From NCBI GenBank assembly GCA_947564765.1, contig CANODN010000022.1, positions 1-14,506 on the forward strand: a stretch of DNA of 14,506 nucleotides. The letters are read 5' to 3'. This DNA comes from an uncultured Roseburia sp. (GTDB taxonomy: Bacteria; Bacillota; Clostridia; Lachnospirales; Lachnospiraceae). The position numbers and the translations under genes are program-made. Of this stretch, positions 7,127-13,960 are shown piece after piece. Each line of letters opens with the position of its first letter. The stretch's first letter is position 1. Below the pieces are notes generated by a model. The model had not been told where the DNA came from, made no database searches, and worked only from the letters and a program-made list of their open reading frames with translations.

Positions 7127-7769
7127 CAATTTCTCTGCCTCCTCTTCCTGCTTTCTCAATATATGCCGTATCCGAATCCTGTTCGTATTTGCGCATTTCC
7201 ACCTCAATCGGCGTCGGGTCCGGCGTGATTTTTTTCCTGCCGAAATGATTGAAAAACACAATAATTCCAATGGATATTCCGATACAATAGCTGATCTCCA
7301 ATTCTGTCATGCCATTCGACTCTACGCCCATAACCTGATAATAAAACTTGCCGAACAGTTCTGTAATTCCAATATCATTGTTAAAGGACATAATCGTAAA
7401 GGCCGCCCCGAAAAAAATCAGTACACACAAAACTGCCAGTTTCACGCCTGCCAGCTTCCCGCTCCCTTTGGAAGCCTTTTGGTATTCCACAATAAAATCC
7501 GTTTCTCCTTCGTTATCCACTTCTGCATTGGGATAATCCTCGTGAATAAATTCTACGATCTTTAATATGGAAAAAACCTTGCGCTGGATGTTCTGCGCTT
7601 TATTTTGAGAAGCATCGGGAAACGTATAAATTTTTTTCTGTTTTAACTGCCGGAGCATAGCCTCGTTGGAACCGGTAAGCGATGCAATATCACCCAGCGT
7701 TACATTTCTGTCATGTACCAGAACATTCTGGCCGATTTTAACATAAACAGTCTCGCTGTTTGCACTCAT
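7116..7769 (-). CDS. spoVAA: Stage V sporulation protein AA
   Basis: This 217-aa protein is encoded by the usual first gene of spoVA operons (about 206 aa in B. subtilis). Residues 1-100 form a soluble domain (VYVKIGQNVLVHDRNVTLGD, then IASLTG) that resembles the spoVAA N-terminal domain. Two membrane segments follow: LAGVKLAVLCVLIFFGAAFT and the region around ISYCIGISIGIIVFFNHFG, with a charged linker between and a charged cytoplasmic tail. The start at MSANSETV is chosen because its ATG overlaps the TGA of the preceding 51-aa gene (ATGA) and GAGGGGAG lies upstream. The longer frame would overlap that gene completely. Confidence 0.93.
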   Translation of the reverse strand: MSANSETVYVKIGQNVLVHDRNVTLGDIASLTGSNEAMLRQLKQKKIYTFPDASQNKAQNIQRKVFSILKIVEFIHEDYPNAEVDNEGETDFIVEYQKASKGSGKLAGVKLAVLCVLIFFGAAFTIMSFNNDIGITELFGKFYYQVMGVESNGMTELEISYCIGISIGIIVFFNHFGRKKITPDPTPIEVEMRKYEQDSDTAYIEKAGRGGREIDVE

Positions 7770-7921
7770 ATGCGTTCCACTCCCCTCATCTCCTGCCAGA
7801 CAAACGTTCCTTCCTTCGGCGTCATTTCCTTTTTCTGTATAAAACGGTAATAAAAAATACCGGAAACAACAGCCGCTGCAATTACCATGACCAGACAAAG
7901 ACGATATAAATTCCGATTCAT
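7766..7921 (-). CDS. Small single-pass membrane protein at the head of the spoVA operon (51 aa)
   Basis: I do not recognise this as a named family. The product has a short basic N-terminus, one hydrophobic helix (YRLCLVMVIAAAVVSGIFYY) and a charged tail ending MRGVERI. AAGGAAGTGAG lies just upstream of the chosen ATG; the in-frame codons further upstream lie in the sigma-G promoter leader and are untranslated. Its stop overlaps the spoVAA start (ATGA), and the sigma-G promoter lies directly before it, so it is the first cistron of the operon. A small forespore membrane protein linked to SpoVA is the natural guess. B. subtilis has no gene at this position. Confidence 0.75.
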   Translation of the reverse strand: MNRNLYRLCLVMVIAAAVVSGIFYYRFIQKKEMTPKEGTFVWQEMRGVERI

Positions 7922-7962
7922 TTTTCTCACTTCCTTACGGTATCTTTTTTCTATTTGAAAAG

Positions 7963-7991
7963 TAGTATGGATCTTTTTCAAAAACTTATGC
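7963..7991 (-). promoter_or_regulatory. Sigma-G (forespore) promoter of the spoVA operon
   Basis: On the minus strand GCATA (7987-7991), 17 bp, then CATACTA (7963-7969). This fits the known sigma-G consensus (GHATR at -35, CATnnTA at -10) at every defined position. The B. subtilis spoVA operon is known to be sigma-G dependent. The leader is about 35 nt. A late-forespore promoter is therefore well supported, although sigma-F recognises similar sequences. Confidence 0.85.
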
Positions 7992-7998
7992 AAAACCA

Positions 7999-8027
7999 GT
8001 AGAAAAAAAGAAAAAATAGATTATACT
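7999..8027 (+). promoter_or_regulatory. Probable promoter of the threonine/serine exporter genes
   Basis: A clear -10 TATACT (8022-8027) lies about 45 nt before the start codon in an A-rich tract. The -35 at the right distance (GTAGAA, 7999-8004) is poor. It is back to back with the sigma-G promoter of spoVA. Confidence 0.45.
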
Positions 8028-8070
8028 CTTAGGAGAGAGAACATACCGATTCAAAAGGAGGCATCTGATC

Positions 8071-8862
8071 ATGTCCCGCAATCAAAGCAATAACAAAGAA
8101 ATTTTAACACTGGCTGTCGAAATCGGAGACGCACTGCTTCGAAGCGGCAGTGAGATCTACCGTGTGGAGGATACGCTTTTCCATATATTAGACGCCTTTG
8201 GCCTGGAAAATTTTGACGTTTATGTATTGTCCAACGGCATATTTGCCAGCGCCAACGAGGATAAAGAGGACGGCTGCAGCATTATCCGGCACGTACCCTT
8301 AAGCGATGTGCACCTAGGAAAAATAGCGGCCTTAAACCAGCTTTCCAGAGAAATCTGCGATCACTCCTGTGACATAGAGGAGGCCTGGGAACGCCTGGCT
8401 GCATGCAAATCCATACCCGAGCCAAAGCCATGGGTACAGGGACTTTCCTGCGGAATCGGCTGCGGCTGCTTCTGCGCTATTTTCGGCGGCGGATTCTTCG
8501 ATTCCATCTTCGCACTGATTCTTGGCATTTTTCTGCAGTATATGCGTATGGACCACGAGAACAGAAAGGTTTCCAAATTTATGACAAATATCGTAGGCAG
8601 CGCCTTTTTAACTGCGGCAAGCCTGCTTCTCTTAAATTTAAAACTGCCGGTAATGCAGGATAAAATTGTCATCGGCGGCATTGTACCTCTGCTTCCGGGA
8701 ATTGCACTGACGACCTCCATCCGTGACTTATTCAACGGAGACTATCTGTCCGGGGCCATTCACCTTCTGGATGCTCTTTTGACAGGTATGTGTATCGCCG
8801 TAGGCGTAGGTTTTGTTATTATTGTATACCAGCATATTCCGGGAGGTGTTTCTTTACCATGA
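8071..8862 (+). CDS. Threonine/serine exporter family protein, N-terminal-type subunit (ThrE/DUF1212)
   Basis: This 263-aa protein corresponds to the first half of ThrE-type amino acid exporters. Residues 10-115 are the conserved soluble domain (EIGDALLRSGSEIYRVEDTL, VYVLSNGIFASA, IRHVPLSDVHLGKIAALNQL). About five membrane helices follow from residue 130, including GIGCGCFCAIFGGGFFDSIF and VIGGIVPLLPGIALTTSIRD; the last motif is typical of the family. AGGAGG lies 9 nt upstream of the ATG. Its stop overlaps the start of the next gene (ATGA), which encodes the second half, so the two proteins almost surely form one transporter. The substrate is inferred from the family and could be other small amino acids. 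Confidence 0.9.
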   Translation: MSRNQSNNKEILTLAVEIGDALLRSGSEIYRVEDTLFHILDAFGLENFDVYVLSNGIFASANEDKEDGCSIIRHVPLSDVHLGKIAALNQLSREICDHSCDIEEAWERLAACKSIPEPKPWVQGLSCGIGCGCFCAIFGGGFFDSIFALILGIFLQYMRMDHENRKVSKFMTNIVGSAFLTAASLLLLNLKLPVMQDKIVIGGIVPLLPGIALTTSIRDLFNGDYLSGAIHLLDALLTGMCIAVGVGFVIIVYQHIPGGVSLP

Positions 8863-9287
8863 TCTTACAGTTTTTTCTTGCCATGGCGGCATGTGCATCC
8901 TTCGCCGTACTTTTCGGCGTACCGAAGGATCAGTTTTTTTTCAGTTCCTTAACCGGCGCTCTGGGCTGGATCAGCTATCTGGTTTTTTGTGAGCTTGGCG
9001 CAGGCATTGTTTTCGCATCCTTATTTGCAACCTTTTTTCTTACAATTCTGTCCCGCTTTTTTGCCGCATTACGCAAAAATCCGGTGACGCTTTATCTTGT
9101 CACCGGAATCTTTACCCTGGTACCAGGGGCTGGTATTTATTATACCTCATATTATTTTATTATGAACGATATGCATATGTTTACCGTAAAAGGAATGGAG
9201 ACCTTTAAAATTGCCGGCGCGATTTCCATTGGCATTATTTTCGGCTTTGCCATCCCCCAGAAGCTGTTTCAGATCAGACGCCGCTGA
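8859..9287 (+). CDS. Threonine/serine exporter family protein, C-terminal-type subunit (ThrE_2/DUF3815)
   Basis: This 142-aa membrane protein with about four to five hydrophobic segments matches the second half of ThrE exporters. Typical stretches are FGVPKDQFFFSSLTGALGWI, GTALYL-like LYLVTGIFTLVPGAGIYYT and AGAISIGIIFGFAIP. The ATG overlaps the upstream stop, and GGGAGGTG lies 9 nt before it, inside the upstream gene. The pair is the common split form in clostridia, partner subunits made from one mRNA. A short hairpin (ATCAG/CTGAT, 9273-9288) followed by TTTTGT overlaps the stop codon and may be a weak terminator. Confidence 0.88.
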   Translation: MILQFFLAMAACASFAVLFGVPKDQFFFSSLTGALGWISYLVFCELGAGIVFASLFATFFLTILSRFFAALRKNPVTLYLVTGIFTLVPGAGIYYTSYYFIMNDMHMFTVKGMETFKIAGAISIGIIFGFAIPQKLFQIRRR

Positions 9288-9310
9288 TTTTGTATCTGCG
9301 TATCCGCACT

Positions 9311-9913
9311 CTAATCCCGTCCCTTTAATACCGGTGATATATGCTTATAGATCAAAAACGTAATGACTACGCTTAAAATCCCCTTCAAAAAAGTAAAGGG
9401 CATATTAAACACAATCAGGCACTCCAAAAGCCCGTTTACAGAAGGAAAGATTGCCTGATACATGGCAACAATCTGATCAATGGGCATAATCATCGTATAA
9501 AAGGGATACACAATAAAATAGTTGGAAAACACACTTACCACAGCCATAAGAGCCGCTCCTGCAAAAGAACCCCACAATGCCCGTTTTCTCGTCTTTTTCC
9601 TTTTATAAATCCAGCCGGCAGGCGCTACAAACACTGCGCCCAAAAGAAAATTAGAAAATTCTCCCACTCCTCCTGTTGTGGTAATCAGAAGGTGTATGAG
9701 ATTTTTTACCAGGCAGACGATTACGCCGCAGACCGGCCCCATGGAAAAAGCCCCAATCAAAGCCGGAAGTTCGGATATATCCATTTTGATAAATGCCGGC
9801 ATAAAGGGAACGGAAAAATCAAGAAACATTAAAATAAATGCTACGGCCGACAACATTGCGGTAACTGTGACATATCTGATATTGACTGGTTTTTGTCCCG
9901 ATTTATTATCCAT
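9311..9913 (-). CDS. ribU: ECF transporter S component, riboflavin type
   Basis: This 200-aa substrate-binding membrane subunit of an energy-coupling factor transporter would take up riboflavin together with a shared EcfAA'T module encoded elsewhere. It has about six hydrophobic segments. The RibU-type motif KMDISELPALIGAFSMGPV, followed by VKNLIHLL, sits at about residues 43-75, and the family stretch FSNFLLGAVFVAPAGWIYKR follows. Its ATG lies within the last codons of tex (8-base overlap), so it is translated from the tex message. No FMN riboswitch precedes it, which is unusual for a riboflavin gene. The fold and family are clear; riboflavin as substrate is inferred from sequence motifs. 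Confidence 0.88.
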   Translation of the reverse strand: MDNKSGQKPVNIRYVTVTAMLSAVAFILMFLDFSVPFMPAFIKMDISELPALIGAFSMGPVCGVIVCLVKNLIHLLITTTGGVGEFSNFLLGAVFVAPAGWIYKRKKTRKRALWGSFAGAALMAVVSVFSNYFIVYPFYTMIMPIDQIVAMYQAIFPSVNGLLECLIVFNMPFTFLKGILSVVITFLIYKHISPVLKGRD

Positions 9914-12071
9914 GTTTTTTCACGTCTCCTTCTAATTTCATCGTAAGCTGAATCCTCTGTTTCTTCAAATCAACGCTCATGACCTTTACCTCTACAATAT
10001 CTCCCACGCTGACAACCTCCAGCGGATGTTTGATGTAGCGGTCGCTCATCTGGGAAATATGTACCAGGCCGTCCTGATGTACGCCGATATCCACAAAAGC
10101 GCCGAAATCAATAACATTGCGCACCGTTCCCTTTAACACCATACCCGGCGTCAGGTCCTTCATTTCCAGCACGTCGCTTCGTAAAATCGGCTTTGGCATA
10201 TCCTCCCTTGGATCACGGGCCGGCTTTTCCAATTCCTTTACGATATCTTCCAGCGTCATCTCACCAATTCCAAGCTCTTCGGCCAGCTTTTTATAATCTG
10301 AAATCTTCTTTGATATCCCTTTCAGCTTTCCGTCTTCGATATCCTTTGCGGCAAATCCAAGCTTTTCCAGTAATTTCTTTGTAGCATCATAGCTTTCCGG
10401 ATGAACGCTGGTGGCATCTAAGGGATTTTTGCCCTCTGTAATCCGCAAAAAGCCTGCACATTGCTCGTAAGCCTTCGGCCCCAATTTCGCCACCTTCAAA
10501 AGCTGCGGTCTGGAAACAAACCTGCCGTTTTCCTCCCGGTATGATACGATATTTCTGGCAATGGCCTTACTGATGCCGGAGATATATTCCAGCAAAGATG
10601 CGGACGCTGTATTCAAGTCTACGCCGACCTTATTTACACAGTCTTCTACCACACCGCCTAACGCCTCCCCCAGTTTTTTCTGATTCATATCGTGCTGATA
10701 CTGCCCAACACCAATGGACTTCGGATCGATTTTTACAAGCTCTGCCAGCGGGTCCTGCAATCGTCTTGCAATGGAAGCCGCGCTTCGCTGCCCCACATCA
10801 AAATTCGGAAACTCCTCTGTCGCCAGCTTGCTGGCAGAATAAACGGAGGCCCCTGCCTCATTGACGATCACATACTGTACCTTCTGGGGTATTTCCTTTA
10901 ACAGATCTACAATCACCATTTCCGATTCTCTGGATGCCGTTCCGTTTCCTACGGAAATCAGCGTAATTTGATATTTCTGAATGAGTTTTTTCAAAACTTT
11001 TTTGGATTCTTCGATTTTGTTCTGGGGCGCCGTGGGAAAAATCACTGTGGTATCCAGCACTTTACCGGTAGAGTCCACAACGGCAAGCTTGCATCCGGTA
11101 CGAAAAGCCGGGTCCCATCCCAGCACAATCTGGTTGGTAATCGGCGGCTGCATCAGAAGCTGCTCTAAGTTCTTGCCAAATACTTTGATGGCGCCATCCT
11201 CTGCTTTTTCGGTAAGAGCGTTTCGGATTTCCCGTTCAATTGCCGGAGCGATCAGCCGTTTATAGCTGTCGGCAATCACATCCTTTAGCACAGGTGTTGT
11301 TACCGGATTGTCCCGGCTGATGATTTTTCGTTCCAGATAACGGAGGATATCTTCCTCCGGCGCTTCCACCTTGACGGTAAGGATTTTTTCGCCTTCTCCC
11401 CGGTTTAAAGCCAGAATCCTGTGTCCTGCCAGTTTTGCCAATGCTTCGTCGAATTCATAATACATTTCATAGACAGATTCTGCTTCCTTGTCCTTTGCCG
11501 CGGAAACCATCCTGCCCTTTTTCATCGTAAGCTCCCGAATACGGATGCGGTAATCTGCTTCATCCGAAATCGCTTCGGCTATAATATCCTTCGCTCCCGC
11601 AATTGCTTCCTCTGCGGTATTGACTTCTTTTTCCGGATTCAAAAACGCTTCTGCCTCTTCTTCTAATGCTTTTTCTGTCATCTGCAGAGAAATAATATTG
11701 GCCAGAGGCTCCAGTCCCTTTTCTTTTGCAATGGTAGCGCGGGTTCTTCGTTTCGGCCGGTAGGGACGGTAAAGATCGTCTACTACCACCATTGTCTCTG
11801 CTGCCAGAATCTGCTCTTTTAATTCCTCTGTCAGCTTACCCTGCTCTTCAATGCTGGATAGCACCTGATTCTTTTTCTCTTCCAGATTGCGCAAGTAATT
11901 TAGTCTGTCGTATAAATTACGCAAAATCTCATCGTTTAAAGCTCCTGTTGCTTCTTTGCGGTAACGGGCAATAAACGGAATCGTATTGCCTTCGTCAATT
12001 AATTTTACGGCTGCTTCGGCCTGCTGTTTTCTGATTCCCAGCTCTTTGGCGAGCACTGTAATAATTTCCAT
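9906..12071 (-). CDS. tex: Tex family RNA-binding protein (S1 domain transcription accessory factor)
   Basis: This 721-aa protein has the full Tex architecture and the usual length. A helical N-terminal region (ELGIRKQQAEAAVKLIDEGN, IPFIARYRKEATG) comes first. A YqgF/RNase H-like domain starts at VLGWDPAFRTG (D320). A double helix-hairpin-helix region carries NTASASLLEYISGISKAIA and RPQLLKVAKLGPKAYEQCAG. A C-terminal S1 domain (about 640-712; VLKGTVRNVIDFGAFVDIGV, DGLVHISQMSDRYI) ends the protein. Tex binds nucleic acid and associates with transcription and RNA turnover; its exact role varies between species. The second of two close ATGs is chosen because AAAGGA is 9 nt upstream of it. It overlaps ribU by 8 bases and is divergent from the carbonic anhydrase gene. 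Confidence 0.95.
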   Translation of the reverse strand: MEIITVLAKELGIRKQQAEAAVKLIDEGNTIPFIARYRKEATGALNDEILRNLYDRLNYLRNLEEKKNQVLSSIEEQGKLTEELKEQILAAETMVVVDDLYRPYRPKRRTRATIAKEKGLEPLANIISLQMTEKALEEEAEAFLNPEKEVNTAEEAIAGAKDIIAEAISDEADYRIRIRELTMKKGRMVSAAKDKEAESVYEMYYEFDEALAKLAGHRILALNRGEGEKILTVKVEAPEEDILRYLERKIISRDNPVTTPVLKDVIADSYKRLIAPAIEREIRNALTEKAEDGAIKVFGKNLEQLLMQPPITNQIVLGWDPAFRTGCKLAVVDSTGKVLDTTVIFPTAPQNKIEESKKVLKKLIQKYQITLISVGNGTASRESEMVIVDLLKEIPQKVQYVIVNEAGASVYSASKLATEEFPNFDVGQRSAASIARRLQDPLAELVKIDPKSIGVGQYQHDMNQKKLGEALGGVVEDCVNKVGVDLNTASASLLEYISGISKAIARNIVSYREENGRFVSRPQLLKVAKLGPKAYEQCAGFLRITEGKNPLDATSVHPESYDATKKLLEKLGFAAKDIEDGKLKGISKKISDYKKLAEELGIGEMTLEDIVKELEKPARDPREDMPKPILRSDVLEMKDLTPGMVLKGTVRNVIDFGAFVDIGVHQDGLVHISQMSDRYIKHPLEVVSVGDIVEVKVMSVDLKKQRIQLTMKLEGDVKKHG

Positions 12072-12114
12072 GGGTTTCATTCCTTTCCGATCATTTTTCT
12101 ACAATTTGCCTTTT

Positions 12115-12146
12115 ATCATATCATATTATTGCACTGATTTCATCAA
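12115..12146 (-). promoter_or_regulatory. Possible promoter of tex
   Basis: On the minus strand TTGATG (12141-12146) is followed by two overlapping TATGAT hexamers (12120-12125 and 12115-12120). Spacings of 15 and 20 bp are both off the optimum. The location is right, but which -10 is used is unclear. Confidence 0.4.
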
Positions 12147-12176
12147 CTCTTTTTTATTTCATGCAACCGCTTTTCG

Positions 12177-12205
12177 TTTACAATTCTCATCCCGCATGAT
12201 ATACT
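12177..12205 (+). promoter_or_regulatory. Sigma-A type promoter of the carbonic anhydrase gene
   Basis: TTTACA (12177-12182), a 17-bp spacer, then TATACT (12200-12205). The expected start gives a leader of under 20 nt, just enough for the AGGAGG at 12218-12223. Confidence 0.75.
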
Positions 12206-12230
12206 TTTAAATAAAAAAGGAGGGCTACAT

Positions 12231-12806
12231 ATGTCTACTCATGCAAAGGGCTTACCCGCAGAGGAAGCCTTACTGAAATTAAAAAAAGGAAACGAAGCTT
12301 ATTTAAATGCATCCACAGGCTCCGGAGATATCTCCCCTGCAATTCGTCAGGACACCTGTGACAACGGACAGCATCCTTACGCAATTGTCATCACCTGTTC
12401 CGACTCCCGCGTCATACCGGAAAGTATTTTCTCGGCAGGCATCGGAGAACTGTTTACCATACGTGTTGCCGGAAATGTCATCAATGATTTTCAGCTCGGC
12501 AGTGTGGAGTATGCAGCAGATCACCTTGGCTCTAACCTCATCGTTGTGCTGGGACATACCAACTGCGGCGCTGTAGGCGCAGCTATGGGCGGAGGCGCAG
12601 AAGGTTTCATCAAATCCATTACCGACGAAATCAAATCCGCCATCGGCGAAGAAACAGACGGCTATAAAGCCAGCTGCCTGAACGTAGAACACAGCATCCA
12701 AAAGATCCGCGACGGACTTCATATTCCGGCAGAAGGAATTCCGGACGGTCCTAAAGTAATCGGCGCCATCTATGATATCAAAGACGGACATGTGGATTTT
12801 CTGTAA
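12231..12806 (+). CDS. Beta-class carbonic anhydrase
   Basis: This 191-aa cytoplasmic zinc enzyme interconverts CO2 and bicarbonate, supplying bicarbonate for carboxylations. Zinc ligands are C56, H109 and C112. The D58/R60 catalytic dyad sits in CSDSRV, and the HTNCGAVGAA motif is intact. GELFTIRVAGNV and GSVEYAADHLG are also standard for the class. Length matches the short prokaryotic type. The ATG has AGGAGG 7 nt upstream and a good promoter before it. The DUF4190-like gene follows after 35 bases on the same strand with its own AGGAGG and no terminator between, so the two are probably co-transcribed. Confidence 0.95.
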   Translation: MSTHAKGLPAEEALLKLKKGNEAYLNASTGSGDISPAIRQDTCDNGQHPYAIVITCSDSRVIPESIFSAGIGELFTIRVAGNVINDFQLGSVEYAADHLGSNLIVVLGHTNCGAVGAAMGGGAEGFIKSITDEIKSAIGEETDGYKASCLNVEHSIQKIRDGLHIPAEGIPDGPKVIGAIYDIKDGHVDFL

Positions 12807-12841
12807 GAGGATTCGGACAAAGAAATTCACAGGAGGAATGT

Positions 12842-13225
12842 ATGGACTTTGAACAGAATATGGATATGATGAAAACTCCCTATCAGAATAAACGTTCCGA
12901 CAGTATGGCGCTGGCATCCCTGATCCTCGGCATCATTGCCGTTGTCACTTCCGGATGCATTTACCTCGCTATTGTCTGCGGATCTCTGGGCATTATCTTC
13001 GCACTTTTATCCAGAGGCGGAGAAATGAAATTATCCTCCAAAGGCACCGCAGGGCTGGCCTTAAGCAGCATCGGTCTTGCCTTAACACTTCTGATCTATA
13101 TCGCCGCCTTTGTATTTACCATATACTATTATGGCGGAATTGATGCCTTTATGGAAGAATACATGAAGCTTTACAACGAAGGTTCCATAGCCGAACTATA
13201 CCAAAGCATGGGCATCATCCAATAA
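12842..13225 (+). CDS. DUF4190-like small membrane protein (127 aa)
   Basis: The product has a polar N-terminus followed by two hydrophobic segments typical of DUF4190: MALASLILGIIAVVTSGCIY, continuing to about residue 57, and GLALSSIGLALTLLIYIAAF at about 75-97. The intervening loop SRGGEMKLSSKGTA is the type seen in that family. The C-terminus is acidic and soluble. No function is known. AGGAGG lies 5 nt before the ATG. It is probably co-transcribed with the carbonic anhydrase. Its 3' end overlaps the 3' end of the convergent DUF2752 gene by 30 bases, and its terminator lies inside that gene. Confidence 0.75.
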   Translation: MDFEQNMDMMKTPYQNKRSDSMALASLILGIIAVVTSGCIYLAIVCGSLGIIFALLSRGGEMKLSSKGTAGLALSSIGLALTLLIYIAAFVFTIYYYGGIDAFMEEYMKLYNEGSIAELYQSMGIIQ

Positions 13226-13660
13226 CTTCAGAATATCTGTATGAAAGGCCGTCAAAGCAATGTCTTTGACGGCTATATTTATAATTACAATCATCAGAGC
13301 CAGATAAAGATACAAATTCCGGTATTTCATACCAATCCGCAATCTATGACGAGACAGATACTCTATCGTATGAGAAATCATAAACCAAAGATAAATCCCC
13401 ACTCCATAAAGCACCACCGGATGATAAAAAAAAGATAAAACCACTTCACCCTGGAACAGCATCTCTACTGCCCTGGTTCCCCCGCATCCCGGACAATACA
13501 ATCCGGTAACAGCATGAAATATACAGGGAACCCGAAACATCTCTGTCAGCACTGAAGGCAGAAACCTCCCCAGCATATACACCCCGATTCCCAAAACCGG
13601 CAGCCAAATCCCCACCGCATACAACTGACCCTCTATTCTATTCCGTTCGTCTTTATCCAT
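13196..13660 (-). CDS. DUF2752 membrane protein
   Basis: The product is 154 aa from the chosen start. The DUF2752 signature CIFHAVTGLYCPGCGGTRAV, extending through the start of FQGEVVLSFFYHPVV, is intact, with the CPGCGGTRA core after the first membrane segment. Four hydrophobic segments are visible: near the N-terminus, around VVLYGVGIYLWFMI, and a last one NLYLYLALMIVIINIAV. The function is unknown; the cysteine motif may bind metal or be redox active. The ATG at 13660 is preferred because GAGGTG lies upstream; a longer frame uses a TTG at 13690 with no clear site. DUF2752 and DUF4190-like genes often occur near one another in clostridia, from memory, but here they are convergent and overlap. 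No convincing promoter is seen upstream. Confidence 0.82.
   Translation of the reverse strand: MDKDERNRIEGQLYAVGIWLPVLGIGVYMLGRFLPSVLTEMFRVPCIFHAVTGLYCPGCGGTRAVEMLFQGEVVLSFFYHPVVLYGVGIYLWFMISHTIEYLSRHRLRIGMKYRNLYLYLALMIVIINIAVKDIALTAFHTDILKLLDDAHALV
13248..13280 (+). terminator. Terminator of the carbonic anhydrase/DUF4190 unit, inside the antisense DUF2752 gene
   Basis: A perfect 10-bp stem, GCCGTCAAAG (13248-13257) and CTTTGACGGC (13264-13273), has a 6-nt loop and is followed by TATATTTAT. It starts 22 bases after the DUF4190-like stop codon. It lies within the coding sequence of the opposing gene. Confidence 0.7.
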
Positions 13661-13709
13661 AGCCCACCTCATCTTTCCATATTTTTTCAAGATATGAAGA
13701 GTTACGCAA

Positions 13710-13864
13710 TACCCAGCCGCCGGAAGGAAAAGCAGATTTCAATGAAGACCGTTATAAGCCCGCCGGTTCTTAACGAGGCTTTTGCCGAGTTTAGAACCGC
13801 TGCGAGGCTTATAGAGCGAAAGCGCGTCTGAATGAAATCTGCTTTTCCTTCCGGCGGCGTACCC
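13710..13864. repeat. Palindromic element with 26-bp perfect arms and nested stems; possible MITE or structured RNA
   Basis: Perfect 26-bp inverted arms lie at 13716-13741 (begins GCCGCCGGAAGG) and 13833-13858. Inside are further pairings: TATAAGCC (13753-13760) with GGCTTATA (13806-13813); CGGTTCT (13764-13770) with AGAACCG (13793-13799); and an apical AAC-GA-GGC-TTTT-GCC-GA-GTT hairpin (13772-13791) with tandem G-A mismatches. GC-GAAA-GC sits on one side (13816-13823). TACCC occurs directly outside both ends (13710-13714 and 13860-13864), a possible 5-bp target duplication. The element fills most of the 300-bp gap between DUF2752 and DUF975, and no coding is supported in it. No poly-T follows either arm, so it is not a simple terminator. 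Confidence 0.8.
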
Positions 13865-13894
13865 TGCCACACCCTCCATATCTCCCAAAAATCA

Positions 13895-13922
13895 TTGTCT
13901 TTTCTTCTCATTCTGTTATAAT
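13895..13922 (+). promoter_or_regulatory. Sigma-A type promoter of the DUF975-like gene
   Basis: TTGTCT (13895-13900), a 16-bp spacer, then a consensus TATAAT (13917-13922). It lies about 30 bp beyond the palindromic element and about 30 nt before the expected leader's start codon at 13961. Confidence 0.75.
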
Positions 13923-13960
13923 AATATCAGTTATCTATTTTGTAAAGGAGGCATTTATCT

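Noticed and set aside
7116..7898. A longer 260-aa reading of spoVAA
   Set aside because: It would overlap the 51-aa gene almost fully and lacks a ribosome site. The ATGA overlap start fits the family length.
9907..9960. FMN riboswitch before ribU
   Set aside because: The region upstream is tex coding sequence with an intact S1 domain, and no RFN-element motifs are visible.
13702..13911. A 69-codon open frame on the minus strand across the palindromic element
   Set aside because: Most of it is the inverted repeat, it has no ribosome binding site, and the protein has no recognisable feature. The open frame is a by-product of the palindrome.
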